A DNA stretch of 64,000 nt from Eonycteris spelaea (Eukaryota; Chordata; Mammalia; Chiroptera; Pteropodidae): the NCBI GenBank assembly GCA_003508835.1, contig PUFA01000003.1, positions 12,935,501 to 12,999,500 on the forward strand. The letters run 5' to 3'. The position numbers and the translations under genes were made by a program. Below are positions 32,191-44,175 of the stretch, piece after piece. The notes below the pieces were generated by a model, which was given only the letters and a program-made list of their open reading frames with translations, searched no databases and was not told the origin of the DNA. Positions within the stretch are counted from its first letter, which is position 1; every line of letters starts with the position of its first letter.

Positions 32191-33069
32191 TCATATTCTT
32201 GAAATTATCCCTTTTACTTCATCATACCTCTACACTGTAGGACAACATGGTACTCAAGTTGTTGATTGATGCACAGATGGATGGTATTTGTCAAGCCAAT
32301 TAATTAAGAAGCATATTTTAAATCTCTGGATAAGATAGGTTTCTATTTTGCATTTGGTCTTGTGATCTAGCTGTCCTAAAGCTGAATTATTTTGGGTGAT
32401 ATAGTGCCATTATGAGAAATATCAACAGGAATTCAGGATAACATAAAGAAATGTGATATACAATGTAATACACCTGTTTTCCCCCCATTTTCTGCATTTA
32501 TTACTTCACATTTAGAATTTTTGCAACTGTAGTTATTTAAAGATAAGAAAACAAGATGCATATATAAAAACAGAAACAATATTATTATGGAGACACATGA
32601 GAACATTAAATAGAGTTCCTATAGCCAAGAAAAAAAAAAAGTTGATTTGATGGCCTTCCTTAATTCATGACTGTCTATGAATCAAGTTTTTCTGAAGAAG
32701 TTTCTGTACAGTGAGCTTTAAAAATTATTCCATCTCATTTTCACTACAACACAGCATGGAGAAATGTTTTTAAATAAGTGCTTCCAAATTGACTCATGGA
32801 TGGCCATTCAAGTAAAGGCCCTAATAAGAAAGTTGCAACAACATCACAGGTGAAGCGCATCAGAGACTGGCAACTTGGCTGCTAGAAATTTTACCAATCT
32901 CTGGGAACCTCCACTGCAAGTGTTCTTTTCCTAATTCACATCAGGTTTTTTTTGCTACCCCCAAGTCCCCTTCCATTATATGAGCTAACACCTTTCCCTA
33001 ACTTTACGTTAAACGCTGGTTTTTACTTGGTCAGTGAATTCTTAGTTAAGATGATAGCTGTTAAATAAG
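32191..33069. other. Unique non-coding DNA
   Basis: No exon or assignable repeat recognised. Confidence 0.45.
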
Positions 33070-33261
33070 TAACAGTTACAGGAATGTAAAGGACAGCATA
33101 GGGAATATAGTCAATAACATTGTTATTACTATGTATAGTTCCAGGTAGATACTAGAACAATGGGGAGGGGGCTCACTTCATAAACTATGTAAATGTCTAA
33201 CCACTACTACACTGTATACCTGTAACTAAAGAAATACTCAATGTCAACTGTAATTAAAAAT
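33070..33261 (+). mobile_element. 5'-truncated LINE-1 3' end
   Basis: gttacaggaatgtaaaggac, agcatagggaatatagtcaa, taacattgttattactatgt, atagttccaggtagatacta, taaatgtctaaccactacta and actcaatgtcaactgtaatt are the same 3' UTR type as 3896-4060, only about 190 bp long. The tail has become an (AATG)n array at 33262-33289. A target-site duplication is not clear (only gtaaca is shared). Confidence 0.85.
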
Positions 33262-33289
33262 GAATGAATGAATGAATGAATGAATGTAA
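33262..33289 (+). repeat. (AATG)n microsatellite at an L1 tail
   Basis: Six to seven tandem aatg units directly after the L1 3' end taattaaaaatg, an example of microsatellite birth from a retroposon tail. Confidence 0.92.
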
Positions 33290-33657
33290 CACTTTTAAAA
33301 TATGACACCTTTCAGGAAAAAAAAGTTAAACTGAAGCCTGAAGACTTCTAAGGAATAAACATCTACTATGAGAATGATAAATAGTCAGATTTTATGTGCA
33401 TTTCTCTCTCATATTACACTGCATGGCTGTCATCTTTTGCACTTATAGGTATGATCTGGCCTTTCATTCTCCTTATGGAATATGCTATGAGGACCTCACA
33501 GACTCATTACATAGTGAAATAAAGTTGAAAATGCTTTTTATCTTGATTTTTGCTGTTCAGCAATGAATGGTCAGAACCATTGAGAGCTGAAAACATTTTT
33601 GACAGCACAAATTATATGTTGAATCTGTGATCCTAACTAAAGAAAAAAACATTATGA

Positions 33658-33717
33658 ACATTTTCTTTTCTTCTTTCCTTCCTTCCCTGTTCCTTTTTTT
33701 TTTTTTTTTTTTTTTTT
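33658..33717 (-). repeat. Pyrimidine tract ending in T24
   Basis: ttcttttcttctttccttcc followed, after one G, by 24 T at 33694-33717. The sequence after it (cattttaatacgggacctgg) is not a tail I recognise. Confidence 0.9.
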
Positions 33718-33984
33718 CATTTTAATACGGGACCTGGACCTGGAATATTTATAGTTTCGTTAAGACCAAAAAAAGACCTGTCTATTAGAGCACATAAAGA
33801 GTAATTCTGTAAGGACAGGCACATTTCACTAATATCTGTGTATCTGAGATATTGCCATATCTCTCTGTTTGAGGAAAAACACAATATCATTTCAAATACA
33901 AAGAAGCATTGCTATCATTGGTCACTATCAAAATAACACATATACTTATGGCAGTATCAAGGGAAAGTGGAATGGTGAGGCAGG
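33718..33984. other. Non-coding interval
   Basis: No feature recognised. Confidence 0.4.
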
Positions 33985-34140
33985 GTTTAGAGGTCAGGTC
34001 TCTGGGAACCACTTTTTTCTGTGTCATTTACTGCTAAAATGACCTTTGTCAAATCATTACAGTTCCCTAGAGCTCACTTTCCACCTTTTTCAATGGCTAG
34101 ATGTAATGAAATTGCTTTTAAAATAACTTAACTAAATATC
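33985..34140 (+). mobile_element. MIR SINE fragment (diverged)
   Basis: gtcaggtctctgggaaccac, gtgtcatttactgctaaaat, gacctttgtcaaatcattac and agttccctagagctcacttt follow MIR spacing (gtcagacctgggttcaaatc, gccacttactagctgtgt, gaccttgggcaagtcac, ttaacctctctgagcctc). Diverged. Confidence 0.5.
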
Positions 34141-36896
34141 ACTTACAGGATATTTTATTCTCTTCACTCATTCCTGTATCAGGAAATAGGGAAGAGGGAC
34201 AATATATTAGAGATATTTAGAATTATATTTAGGACATATATTAGGACAAAATTTTTCACTTGTCTTCTTTATTCTGAATTCATCTATTTGAATACTTACA
34301 TATATGAGCCACTACACTCCTTTGTAATTTCTGACTCTATTTCAGGTGGGTGAAAAAATTCTATTGCTCCCATTAGATTTTAAGGTCAATATGGCAAAAG
34401 CATATATTTCTAGGGTTATAAATTTCCATCAGCATCCTATCACTATACCATAGTAGTCTAATTCAAGAAGAAGGTGTAAAAGAGGAGGGTGACTGATAGG
34501 GGCAGATGGAGGGGAAGGAGGAGGAAAGGAATTGAAGAAGTAACAAAAGAAAAAGAAATGTGATGTCTCAAAAACACCCAAAGCCCAATATAAAAGCTCA
34601 ATGATAAAAATAGCATTTTTAAATGTTTAGAAGAAAATTCTACAAACTCTGAGTATCCCATTTAACTTATCCCAAATTCTACAAGTTTTGCTTATCTGTT
34701 TTTCTAGCTTAGTGGAAATTAAATTCAGAAATTTCTAAGAACATTTTCAGAAATATGAAATAAGACGTAACTAACCTCAATCCCGGAAAACAAAATGTGA
34801 ATGTATGGTGTGGGGGAGGGGGTTGACTAAATAATTTTAAAATATAGTCAGAGAGGATGGTGAATTTCAATAAATTACATTTTTGTTTTATGGATTTATT
34901 AGTAGAAATAGATTTTCCACTATATCTAAAGCATATACAAATCATTATGAGAAAATACAAATAGTGATAAGACATGATCTATTTACCCAAAGGAATTCAA
35001 CTGGGTGATTAACTTGGGCACGATATAAGTGTAACGGCTCCTTTGGAGATGCAGAGTGTATACACACATCAGGAGTACTGATGCAATCAGACTTGAGGTT
35101 TTTAATTCAAACACAGGTTTTATTCTCTGGGCTGCTTTTATAATCAGGGACAACTATAGATCTTACTGGATTGTGGCAATAGGAAAGTCAATGATATGTA
35201 GGGGAAAGGATATGGGGGTATCAGAGTCTCATTGGTCTTAGCGACAAGGACTACTCAAACATGACATGTAGGCTCAATACAAGTAGAGCAAGGACAGAAA
35301 GCAATTACACTGTTAGTAGGAGTGCTGTGCAGGACTTCTCAGAGATTGCTGCTTACTATTCTGGACAAATAAATTATGGAGAGGTCATGGGATGCTAGTT
35401 TGATGTAGTTCCATAAGTGGAAGGATTCCAAGAGCTCATCTCTGGGCATCAGTGAGCAGAGGTGTTATTTGCTGAGTTTCTGGTTTCTCAACACAACGAA
35501 TTGAGTATAGTATTGTAACAGCTAGGCAAAAACTTGGCGACCATTTAATCAGGTAAGGATTTTTAGAAGCAAAACCTCTATTATAATGTCATTTGACAAT
35601 TATAGTGAATATTTGAAAACAGTAGTTAAATTTTAAATTTGTGAACATGTAAAGGGGGCTTTTTCAAAATAGAAAAGGACAGATACATCTATAAAGAGGC
35701 TTCTTTTGGTTCCGATATCTACTTGGAACTCTTAGGGGGACAAAACTTATGGCATAAAAGAGTACCTAGAAGAAATAAATCAAGAAAACACGAACGTTGG
35801 GCCAATTTATCCTTAGTGTCTAGCCTTACCATGGTTCAAACACCATGAAGAGTTCCAATAAAAGTCATTGAATAGATGATTAGTAATTGGAAAGAGGTGC
35901 ACAGCTGAATAAGGTCTACCAAAAAGTGTAAATGTAGTATTTAGGAAGGGTACTTCAGTAGATAGAATTAGGATTTGGTTTATTAAAAGTAAGCAAAAAA
36001 TAAGAAAATAAAATCTCTCAATAAAACTGTTCCTAATCTTCTTTGTCTAGAATTTATATTTTTACTAAAATAGATAATATGGCTCAGACCCTTTAGAATC
36101 CATGTTTAGTGAGTGTCTCAAGATGTCAAGAACTAATAACAATAAATAAAGTAGAAATCTCTGAGAAAAACATCTCCTAATTTGGGATGAAGATAAGATC
36201 AGTGGTTGTTATGGTTGTGAGTCACTGCACACCATGAGATGTGGTTTCAACATAAAGATTTTTTGTTTTCTTGCTTTTTGTTTGTGTGTATACACACATA
36301 CACATATACGCACAGTTATGGCATAAAATCTTAGGTGATTACACCCTCGTTTAGAAAGTTCACTGCAGAGTTAGTCTGGAATCAGTCTTAGTGCCCATGA
36401 TGTGTGCTAGATATCATGAGGCCAGTAAAATCCTACATCATCTAGTCAGACAAATCCTTCTCTCTCTCTCTCTTTTTTTTTTTTTTGCTTTACCGAAGAA
36501 CTCTAAAAGGATCACACTATAAATAATGATGATAGAGGCGATATGAGATAGCTTAATTAGAAAAGATTTAACAAATCCTCTACTATTGTGCCTTCTTAGA
36601 CTTTATCATATTTCACTTACATTTGAGACATGCATGACCGTTCTTTCTGTTTGGTCAATTTTCCAAAGAAAAAGAGGCAAAACACTATTTTAGCATTCTT
36701 TTGTTTCTTTTTTCTTTTGTTGTTTACTTCATTAGAGTCAGTGTTTGCGAGCCCAAATAGAGTAAAACCAGGCTGTCCAGAGGTGCAGAAGCTGAATGGC
36801 AGTCTGGCCTCCTTCACCAATTGAATCACTCACTCCGAGCACAAGTGATTCAATTTTGTGCCTCAGCAAAACTGCAGATTACTACATGCTATAGAC
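34141..36896. other. About 2.7 kb unassigned non-coding DNA
   Basis: No exon or firmly named transposon. 35000-35800 has the mixed composition often seen in old LTR retrotransposon sequence, but I could find no ends or signal to support it. A (TC)n-T run lies at about 36462-36486. The overlapping opposite-strand frames at 36617-36829 have no recognisable product. Confidence 0.4.
36462..36486 (+). repeat. (TC)n then poly-T
   Basis: ctctctctctct passes into 14 or so T residues. Low complexity. Confidence 0.88.
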
Positions 36897-37160
36897 CAGT
36901 GGGTTTCAACCTTGGCTGCAAATTAGAATTCCATTGTGAAGTACTTTTTAATACCAATGTTCAGGCCCCCACCTGAGATGTAAAACCAGATAATTTGTAG
37001 TTGTGTCTCTGATGTATGTGTGTGTGTGTGTACATCCGTGTAGCATGTGTGTATACATTGCATGTGATATGTGCATGTGAATATGTTGTATGTGTATGGA
37101 CAGTGGTGCTTGGCATCACAGGTGATTCTAATATACATGAAAGAATCAGGGTTGAGAATT
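36897..37160 (+). mobile_element. MER5B-like hAT-Charlie element split by a (TG)n expansion
   Basis: cagtgggtttcaaccttggc, tgcaaattagaattccattg, taataccaatgttcaggccc and cccacctgagatgtaaaacc form the left half. ggtgattctaatatacatga and atcagggttgagaatt form the right half, matching the complementary end (ctcaaccttggctgcacatt read backward). The middle (about 37014-37105) is an imperfect TG/TATG microsatellite, replacing the normal centre. Confidence 0.8.
37014..37105 (+). repeat. Imperfect (TG)n/(TATG)n inside MER5B
   Basis: tgtgtgtgtgtgtgt, then atgtgtgtatac, gcatgtgatatgtgcatgtg and tatgtgtatgg. Largely alternating purine-pyrimidine. Confidence 0.88.
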
Positions 37161-40100
37161 AGAGTCATGGGATGCATTCATCTTCCTTCATAGGACCTTA
37201 CCTAATGTAAAATCTGAGACTATCACATTATGAATAAGGAGTATACTATAATTCAATAAGAAATAAAGAATGTGGAGATAATATTCTCCAAGAAAATAAG
37301 GTTGCATAATAAATATTTTTTAATGAATAAATGACATCTTTACTTCTACACAGAGATAGACCAAGCAGAGACTTGAAGCAAGGTCAATTTTTCCCTAAAA
37401 TGCTTACCTGGGTCCCTTCCAATACATGAAGAAATGAATAATCATCATTCGCAAGTTATACACTAGATACATGCAATGAATAATTTTATCCTGAAAATTT
37501 TTCAAGATTGGAATTACAAATTATGTACCTTAGCCTGAGAAATATTCAGATGTATGTGTCCAAAATCACATACATTTAAAACACAGTTTTTTACAGAACC
37601 CTTGCACTTAACTACATTTTATCTTATATTTATACTTAAACATACACTGTATATGTGCAAAACATCTGATTTTTTTTTTCTTTTGCTTACTCACTAAAGA
37701 TTTGTGAGAAATTCTTTGGCCACATGGCAACAAAAGAGAATCTGCCCCAGGTAAATGTGGATATCTTGCCTTCTAGGACCTTCTGTGTCTTCCTGTGGCC
37801 AGTCTTCTAAGCTTCTGTTCCATGAAAGTTCTCTTGGGCAGCTACCACCTGCTTCAAGATCATTATCCCTTCTGGGGATTTACTGCAAGTCTCAGTTTCT
37901 GGGATTCATTATGCACCTGAAAATGGCTCCTTAATGTATTTATCTAAGTACAGTTTCTCTCTCTAACCTCAGAGTTCTTTGTCATATTTGAAATTCTCTG
38001 TACAATATCCATGAGGAGAATTATATTTGTTGGAGAGAATCACCCCCTCCATTCCCCATCAGTTGAACATGGATTCTGCCATGGAACGTACCACACACTT
38101 ACTTTGCAAACACAATTTTATATCCCTCTAGGAGCACTGGTTTTCCACTTGCCCTCAGTGGAGACTACAAAGGTTCCAGTTTCACCTGGAAGTCAAACAA
38201 CACATTTTAAGATCCTCGAGTGATCAACCAATCATTTTAATATTTAGAAGCATTATTTCCACATCACTAGATAAGTGAAGGAATAACAGGTCACGAAAGA
38301 GTAAATACTTTGCAAATGACCCCCCTGCTTACTTTGTCTTAAATATAAATGATCTTGTACGTGCAGACTTCATTTAGTAGGAAAGTCACCTCTAACTCTA
38401 TCAACATCCCTCCAAAAGAGCAAATCTGAGACAGAATGCAGGCTGCCAGACGGCCGCTTCCATTGCTGTCTCCTCAGGCCACAGGGACAATATATCTATG
38501 TAACCAGTTCACGTGTTTATATAAACACTTCAAAACACCCAATCAATCACTTCTTTGTAGCCAGCACTTCTCTTAGGGAAGTATATGTCCCTGACCTCGT
38601 AGACTCGATGTAACACCTTTCTTTCATGAGCTCGGGGTTTAATGGGCCAAACACAACAATGCCACAGATGAACAATTTCAAAGAGTTCTCATTATAACCA
38701 GGATCTTCGTTACAGAGATTCAGAGGACATATTTCAGAACACACCTCCTGCCGGTTTATTTATTTATTTTTTTACAAAGCTCTCCAATGAAGCACCCAAG
38801 CTGACAGCTCTCTCTAAAGTCAAAAAAAGTTTTCAGTCTCCTTCTAACTGTAAAACTCCGTGTGAGTAGAAATTTACAAGTTCCTATCTTCCAGAAAGTT
38901 AACTTTGGTAATAGTACATTCTATCAAAATCTGTGCAATAAGCTAGATCATCATCTATGGTCTGGAAGAGTAAGATCAGAGACTTTCTGGGCATATATAT
39001 CATTTTAGCTAAATTGATATCTAAGTAATATTTTATAAGATGTAGTGCTTTTAAATGCTTTTCTTTTCTCAGTTGTTCTATGTGCATATGCCAGCTCTCC
39101 CCACCCCCTCCTTCTCTTCTTATTTCTTGCATATTTGTTTATAATTAGTTTCCTTGTTCTATACTGAAAACCAGAAGTGAGAACTGGGATTAGTGAGTGT
39201 GCTTTAAGACCAAGAAGCTCTAGCAGGAAATACAATCTGTTCTCCATAGACACAATATCTGTGGAAATGAAACGAAAAATTATTTACTGAATCAACACCA
39301 AATACAGCACAGCCTATATGAGGGAAGCAGACACACATTATCACAAAGGATAAGGAGCATAAAACCACTGATCCTGCAGTTTCAGGGTCATAAAATCCTG
39401 TTTTCTATTTGAAGAACATTTAATAGGGGACATTTTGAATGCCTCATCTCTGAGAAAGTCTGGTACAAGGGGCTGAATAATTATATTTTGCAAAATATAG
39501 GGAGTCATCGTGTCAGAGAAAGCAGATGGTCTCCCCACCACTCCAATACCCCAAACCCAAACAAGCTCAGTGAGTTTTGACAATTTGACAGCTGATAGAG
39601 AAAAAGGTATTTTCACTCTTAATTTTAAACAGAAACAAGAACTTTAAAGTGAACACAGGGCTCTTCCATGAACCGAAGTGTAAATTCCCATCAGCTGATC
39701 ACCACTGGGGTTAAGAGGATGGGATCGGACTGGATGCCCAGAGAGTGTCATATCTACTGGTACTAAGTAGAGCTAAACAAAATATTCTAAATGGATCATG
39801 GAGTTCAGGCTGATTACAAGCAGTATATCACTTTTGTGAAGAGAGTAGTTGGAAAATGATATTTGAAATGCCTGTGAATTCTTTGGTGCACGGGAAAAGG
39901 TGTCCTAACATATTATTAAAATTACCACCTGGAATATGCATCAAATCGAAGATGTGATTCTTTATTTAAGTTAGACAATGAGCATATTTGAGATCCTTAT
40001 CAATTATAGACAACTATTCAGTTTTTTTAAAAAATACCCCCTTTTGACAATTAGTGTTCTTCTTAGAGGTATTGTTCAACATTCAACTAAAAAATTAGAA

Positions 40101-40515
40101 CTATAATCCAGAGAATTTAGGTTGAAATTCTTGGTCCATGTTAAAAAAAAAAAAAGAAATTAGAAATTGATTGTGCTCTACTGGAAAGGACATAGGATGA
40201 AGAAACAGGATGTTTGATTTGTTTTTCTGGATTTTCCACTTAGATTTAAACATATGTGTCCCAATGCTCTATTATAGAAAGGGAAAAAATACCTGTGTTG
40301 CCCACAGATATTGAAATAATGAAAGTCAAATGAGAATGTAAATATTTTTAGCAAAAGCTCAAAATTGCTGTTTAATGCAAAATTTACTCAGACATAATTC
40401 TAGGCTTTTAGTTCTTATCTTTCACCTGCTTTCTAGGCAAAGTCATCCATGTTATGTAGCTTCAGCCACCACAAGTATACTGAGAACTTCCCGTGGCCAT
40501 GTCTAAAAAAGACCT
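37161..40515. other. About 3.3 kb unique non-coding DNA
   Basis: No exon or assignable transposon recognised. 38430-38780 contains CpGs (ccagacggccgcttcc, cctcgtagactcgatg, gctcggggtttaatgggcca) that are uncommon in the window and may mark constrained unique DNA. Frames such as 39341-39616 show no recognisable domain. Confidence 0.4.
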
Positions 40516-40577
40516 ATTGTCAATAATATTGTAATAACTGTGCATTGTGTCAGATGGGCACTACACTTATTAAGGTG
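40516..40577 (+). mobile_element. Short LINE-1 3' UTR fragment
   Basis: tgtcaataatattgtaataa, ctgtgcattgtgtcagatgg and gcactacacttattaaggtg match the 3932-3972 part of the L1 at 3634-4088 (gtaataactatgtatggtgc, caggtaggtaccagactta). It lacks both the upstream part and the real 3' end, so it is an internal remnant. Confidence 0.7.
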
Positions 40578-42059
40578 AGCCTTCTCTTCTTTCTTACCTT
40601 TTAACAATAACCTGGGGAGTTTCTACTACTTTCTAGCTATTTCAGATACTAAAATTGGTCAGTCCACATGAAAACTCCATCTTTTATCTGATTCTAAACC
40701 CTTCCCTCTGCTATTGCTGGTTCAAGGACTGGCTGGCACTTTTCACTTCCTTGACTTTATCCTTTTCTTAAGTTTTAGGTCCCCAATTAGGGACAGGACA
40801 AAGGAATGAAAGGTAGGGGTAAATGTCCCTTTCCTTACTGGGATTATTTTAAACCCTTTTTGCTGATGTCTGCTGCTTTTCTGCCTCACTCTCACCTGCC
40901 ATTGGTGATTACATCTGTGTGGAAGGTGTGAATATGCTGCTCACACTGCTGCGACCCATTCATGTAAGAGTAGGGCTTACGGCCTTTCGAACACTCAGGA
41001 CTCTGTCCCACACAAATGCTATACCTGTCTTCAGTTACTGCTTGCTTCCTGCAGCTTGGGACCATTCAGTCAGAGGGTATATCTGTCGAGCAGACTTTGG
41101 GCAAGATACCTCAACTCTAGCTTCCAGAGTGTTCTACAGTGTCCGCTTAACCAGAGGTATCTCATCTTTGCCAAGCCAACTGGTGTGAGTCAGGTTGCCA
41201 CTTTCTTTCCCCATCAATCTCCTCTCTCCAGTCTGCTTTTCTACCAGTGGGGTGAATAGATTAGCAATTTCACTATATGTAGACATTCGAACTGGAAAGT
41301 CTCCTTTCTTACTAGTATCTCTCATCTTTACTCGAGATTTTCTTCAGGCTCCATGCACATGCTCGAATAAGACACTCCTCACAAAAGCAGTGACTGTCTC
41401 TCATTATGGTGCTCACTTCCATAGCTTGGATAAGATGAAGACAGTTGGGGTAGATATGCATTTGAGTAGGTAGGCTACACCAACTTTTAATAATAAACCC
41501 TGGAGAAGCTCTACCCTCAGTTTTTAGTAGCTTTTTTAGACTGCGGGTTTCTTTGTACATTTTTGTTTTCAGGTGTATAAAATAGTTGCATCTCACATCG
41601 GTTCTTTGGAGTCTGCATTCTATGCACTGCTCCAATTTCCATAAAGCAGCTAGAAACAGCCCATTAAATTACACTATAATGCCCAGCCGGTCAGGGGTCT
41701 TCACCTCTCTGAGGAATGGCATTCTTGTTATTCTTCTCTCTTCATGCTCTAAGTACAGATATTTGTTTTATTTGTTTTTATCAAGGCATATGCTTTTTGG
41801 CCTCAAGCCCTTTCTTCTGGGTTATATTGTTCCCAGAAACATCCACCTACCATTATTACCATGTCACCTTAACCACACTGTCTAGCTACAGCCATGGTGA
41901 GGTGAGATGCTCATAAGCAGTTAGGGATTAATGATCAACAAACAATCCACTTACTTTTGTTCACTTGTAAGTTTTCAGGTTAAAGGACATTCTTTAAGGT
42001 GTTTATCTTTGTGATTTAGTTTGTCCCTTTGCTCTATCATAACTATGATCATACTTGAA
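40578..42059. other. Unassigned non-coding DNA with clustered short frames
   Basis: Less AT-rich than its surroundings from about 40850 to 41650, with several overlapping frames on both strands (for example 40919-41188 plus and 41312-41635 minus). None has a recognisable domain, and their overlap in many frames argues for stop-poor composition rather than a gene. Could be old LTR or retroviral debris, but I see no motif to support it. Confidence 0.35.
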
Positions 42060-42205
42060 AATACTTATTCCCTGACTATGTTCTCTGTTAAATTATATGG
42101 TTCTTGAGGACAGTGGTCAATTTTATGGATGTATCTTGTTCACGCACATAGACTTAATATCTAGTGCATTCCCCTAACAACTACTATTAAGTGAACTGAT
42201 AAATG
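42060..42205 (+). mobile_element. L2 LINE 3' end (diverged)
   Basis: ggttcttgaggacagtggtc, gtatcttgttcacgcacata, ctagtgcattcccctaacaa and gtgaactgataaatg recall the L2 3' end (gctccttgagggcagggact, cagcgcctagcacagtgcct, gcgctcaataaatg). Confidence 0.5.
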
Positions 42206-42989
42206 TATAGAGAATGGAAACACTGTCATTAATTTTTATTAGATTTAGCAAATGATTGTTCAATACTTCACTTAAATCTGCCCTTAGAGCTATCGAGAAC
42301 CTTATTGACGCTGTCCTCTTCCACCTCTATTGATTTGTCTGCATATTCTTGGTCTCCATCCATGTCACAATTTGTTTTATATTGCCACTATATCTTCATC
42401 TCTATCTAATCTGGAGATATTGGTGACAAATGCATATTTTAAAAATCAACAAAAGTGAATTTTATGTAACTTTAAACTAGATATCTTTGAAGTCCAAAAA
42501 TTTTAATGAAATAGAGCCTTGAGCTCCTAATGTCTTCTACATCTTAATTTTAACATCTCTTACAGTGCATTCTTAAATGCTCCTCCCAGGACAGTTAAAC
42601 GGTCAAATCAATCAATCATTGCTTCTAAGAAAAATTTTAGATTTTAAGATTTCTTCATGTATGTGTTTATTAGTTAATTTTTACTACAATAAAATAGTTT
42701 CTTTTTTTAATTGCTTCCAACTTAAAACAACGACGTTGCAGACAACCCTGACCCTAGGCGTACAGTCAGAAATATGGAGAGTGCTCAGCCACCTGCCATC
42801 TGGTTTCCCATCATATTAGGCTTACTCTTTGGACCTCACCCATTGATGAAACATCTGGCAGAGTTGGGGCTCTTTGTCTTTCCACCATCTAGTCAAATTC
42901 CTCCGCTTTCTTTGCAATTCCCCTGGTATTTTTATTCAACTAACCTGATTGTTAATAGTAAAATGCCAAACCCTATTACTGGGAGATTC
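42206..42989. other. Unique non-coding DNA
   Basis: No exon or assignable repeat. Confidence 0.4.
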
Positions 42990-43135
42990 TCAGAGGCCTA
43001 GTACATCATCTCCCTTATTTTATGGGCTAGAGGCCCAAGGTCCCCAGGACAATGTGCTTCTTCCATAGGTCATGACTAGTCAGGGAAGGAGGTGAGGCTA
43101 GAAAACAGGGCTCCTCACCCCCAGTGAGGGCTCTT
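42990..43135 (-). mobile_element. MIR SINE fragment, antisense
   Basis: tctcccttattttatgggct, agaggcccaaggtccccagg, tcatgactagtcagggaagg and aggctagaaaacagggctcc follow antisense MIR order (ccccattttacagatgagg, actgaggcacagagagg, gtcacacagctagtaagtgg, agccaggattcgaaccc). Confidence 0.55.
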
Positions 43136-44034
43136 TCTATTATAAAACATGTGCATATTGAGTCAAGCATTTGAGGGATAATCTACTGTTTTTCTTATCT
43201 AAATAAATTATAGATTATTATGGAAGGATTCGAACTATTACATTATGGATGGTCAAATTCCACTAAGTACTAAATCAAGTTGTAGCAATGCACAGGTATA
43301 AGCGATCTAAGGACCAGAAAAATTAGAAAAATATCCAATTATAAAAATCTTTGTAGACAGTGCAACTGGATAATTTCAGGTAAAATTAGACAAAATTAAA
43401 AATAAAATAAATCTTTCGTCCCATTCAAATTTTTTTTCTTTTTTGTCTGTTGTGTTTTTGGGTTTGATTTAATTTCAAATGTTCAATTCCCCTGCCCTAC
43501 CTGATCTTTCAGAGAAGCCATTAGAATGAAGCAGCAGGCTTCTCCCTGTGTCCCTTGCAGCTGCAGTGCCACAAAGGTAAATCATTCCCAAACTGTCAGA
43601 GGAAAATAGTAGGGCATATTTCTCTGAAGTTTGTGGAAGTGGTCAGCTGCTGTCACTAAGATTTAACTGGTCTCCAATAACCAGAAGCAAAATCAATAGT
43701 GGGAGCAGAGAGACAGATCCTCCCCACCAAGTCGAGGGAGGAAAGGGAAATGTTCCGTACCTTCTTTCATCTTCTCAGCCACACCCACATATGGAGAGTC
43801 GGCTGCATTAGTACAGTCATCTTCAAAGGCAAAGGACAGCAAAGCAAGAGAGGGAAAAAAATCCTAATGACTAATTGGCCAACCATCTGTCTATATGTGT
43901 TATCTCTCTATGTTACCTTCACAATTTTCCTTTTTAAGTTCTCATTGATCTAAGCCCAAAGACATTAAAGTGAGTAATATATTCCAGTCTACTCATCAAC
44001 AAAGTCTTCTTAGTGTATCAGGGCTGGGTGAGCC
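43136..44034. other. Unique DNA with candidate conserved segment
   Basis: 43490-43690 has ordinary complexity without repeat character and contains E-box-like cagctg words (43559-43564 and again near 43645). No exon is recognised. A frame at 43699-43953 has no known product. Confidence 0.3.
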
Positions 44035-44175
44035 AGTAGCCCAAACTCCTGGCTTATCAATAAAGGAAACTGAGGCCCCCAAATTTAAGTGACTTGGCCT
44101 GGATCCTGGAGCTCCTCAGAAAGACAGCCAGGGCTAGAAATTTCATATTCTGATTCCTTCCACATTCAGTGTTCT
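44035..44175 (-). mobile_element. MIR-family SINE, antisense
   Basis: caataaaggaaactgaggcc, cccaaatttaagtgacttgg, cctggatcctggagctcctc and gacagccagggctagaaatt match antisense MIR (gatgaggaaactgaggcaca, gagaggttaagtgacttgcc, gtggcagagccaggatt). Clear, with the hallmark gaggaaactgaggc core. Confidence 0.8.

Noticed and set aside
33070..33289. Target-site duplication around the short L1
   Set aside because: Only gtaaca is shared between the flanks, within chance expectation.
35000..35800. Possible LTR retrotransposon remnant
   Set aside because: No terminal TG/CA ends, polyadenylation signal, primer site or repeat pair could be identified.
40919..41885. Cluster of overlapping frames on both strands suggesting a gene or retroviral remnant
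   Set aside because: Many frames open at once, none with a recognisable domain, no poly-A tail, no LTR ends; best explained by locally low stop frequency.
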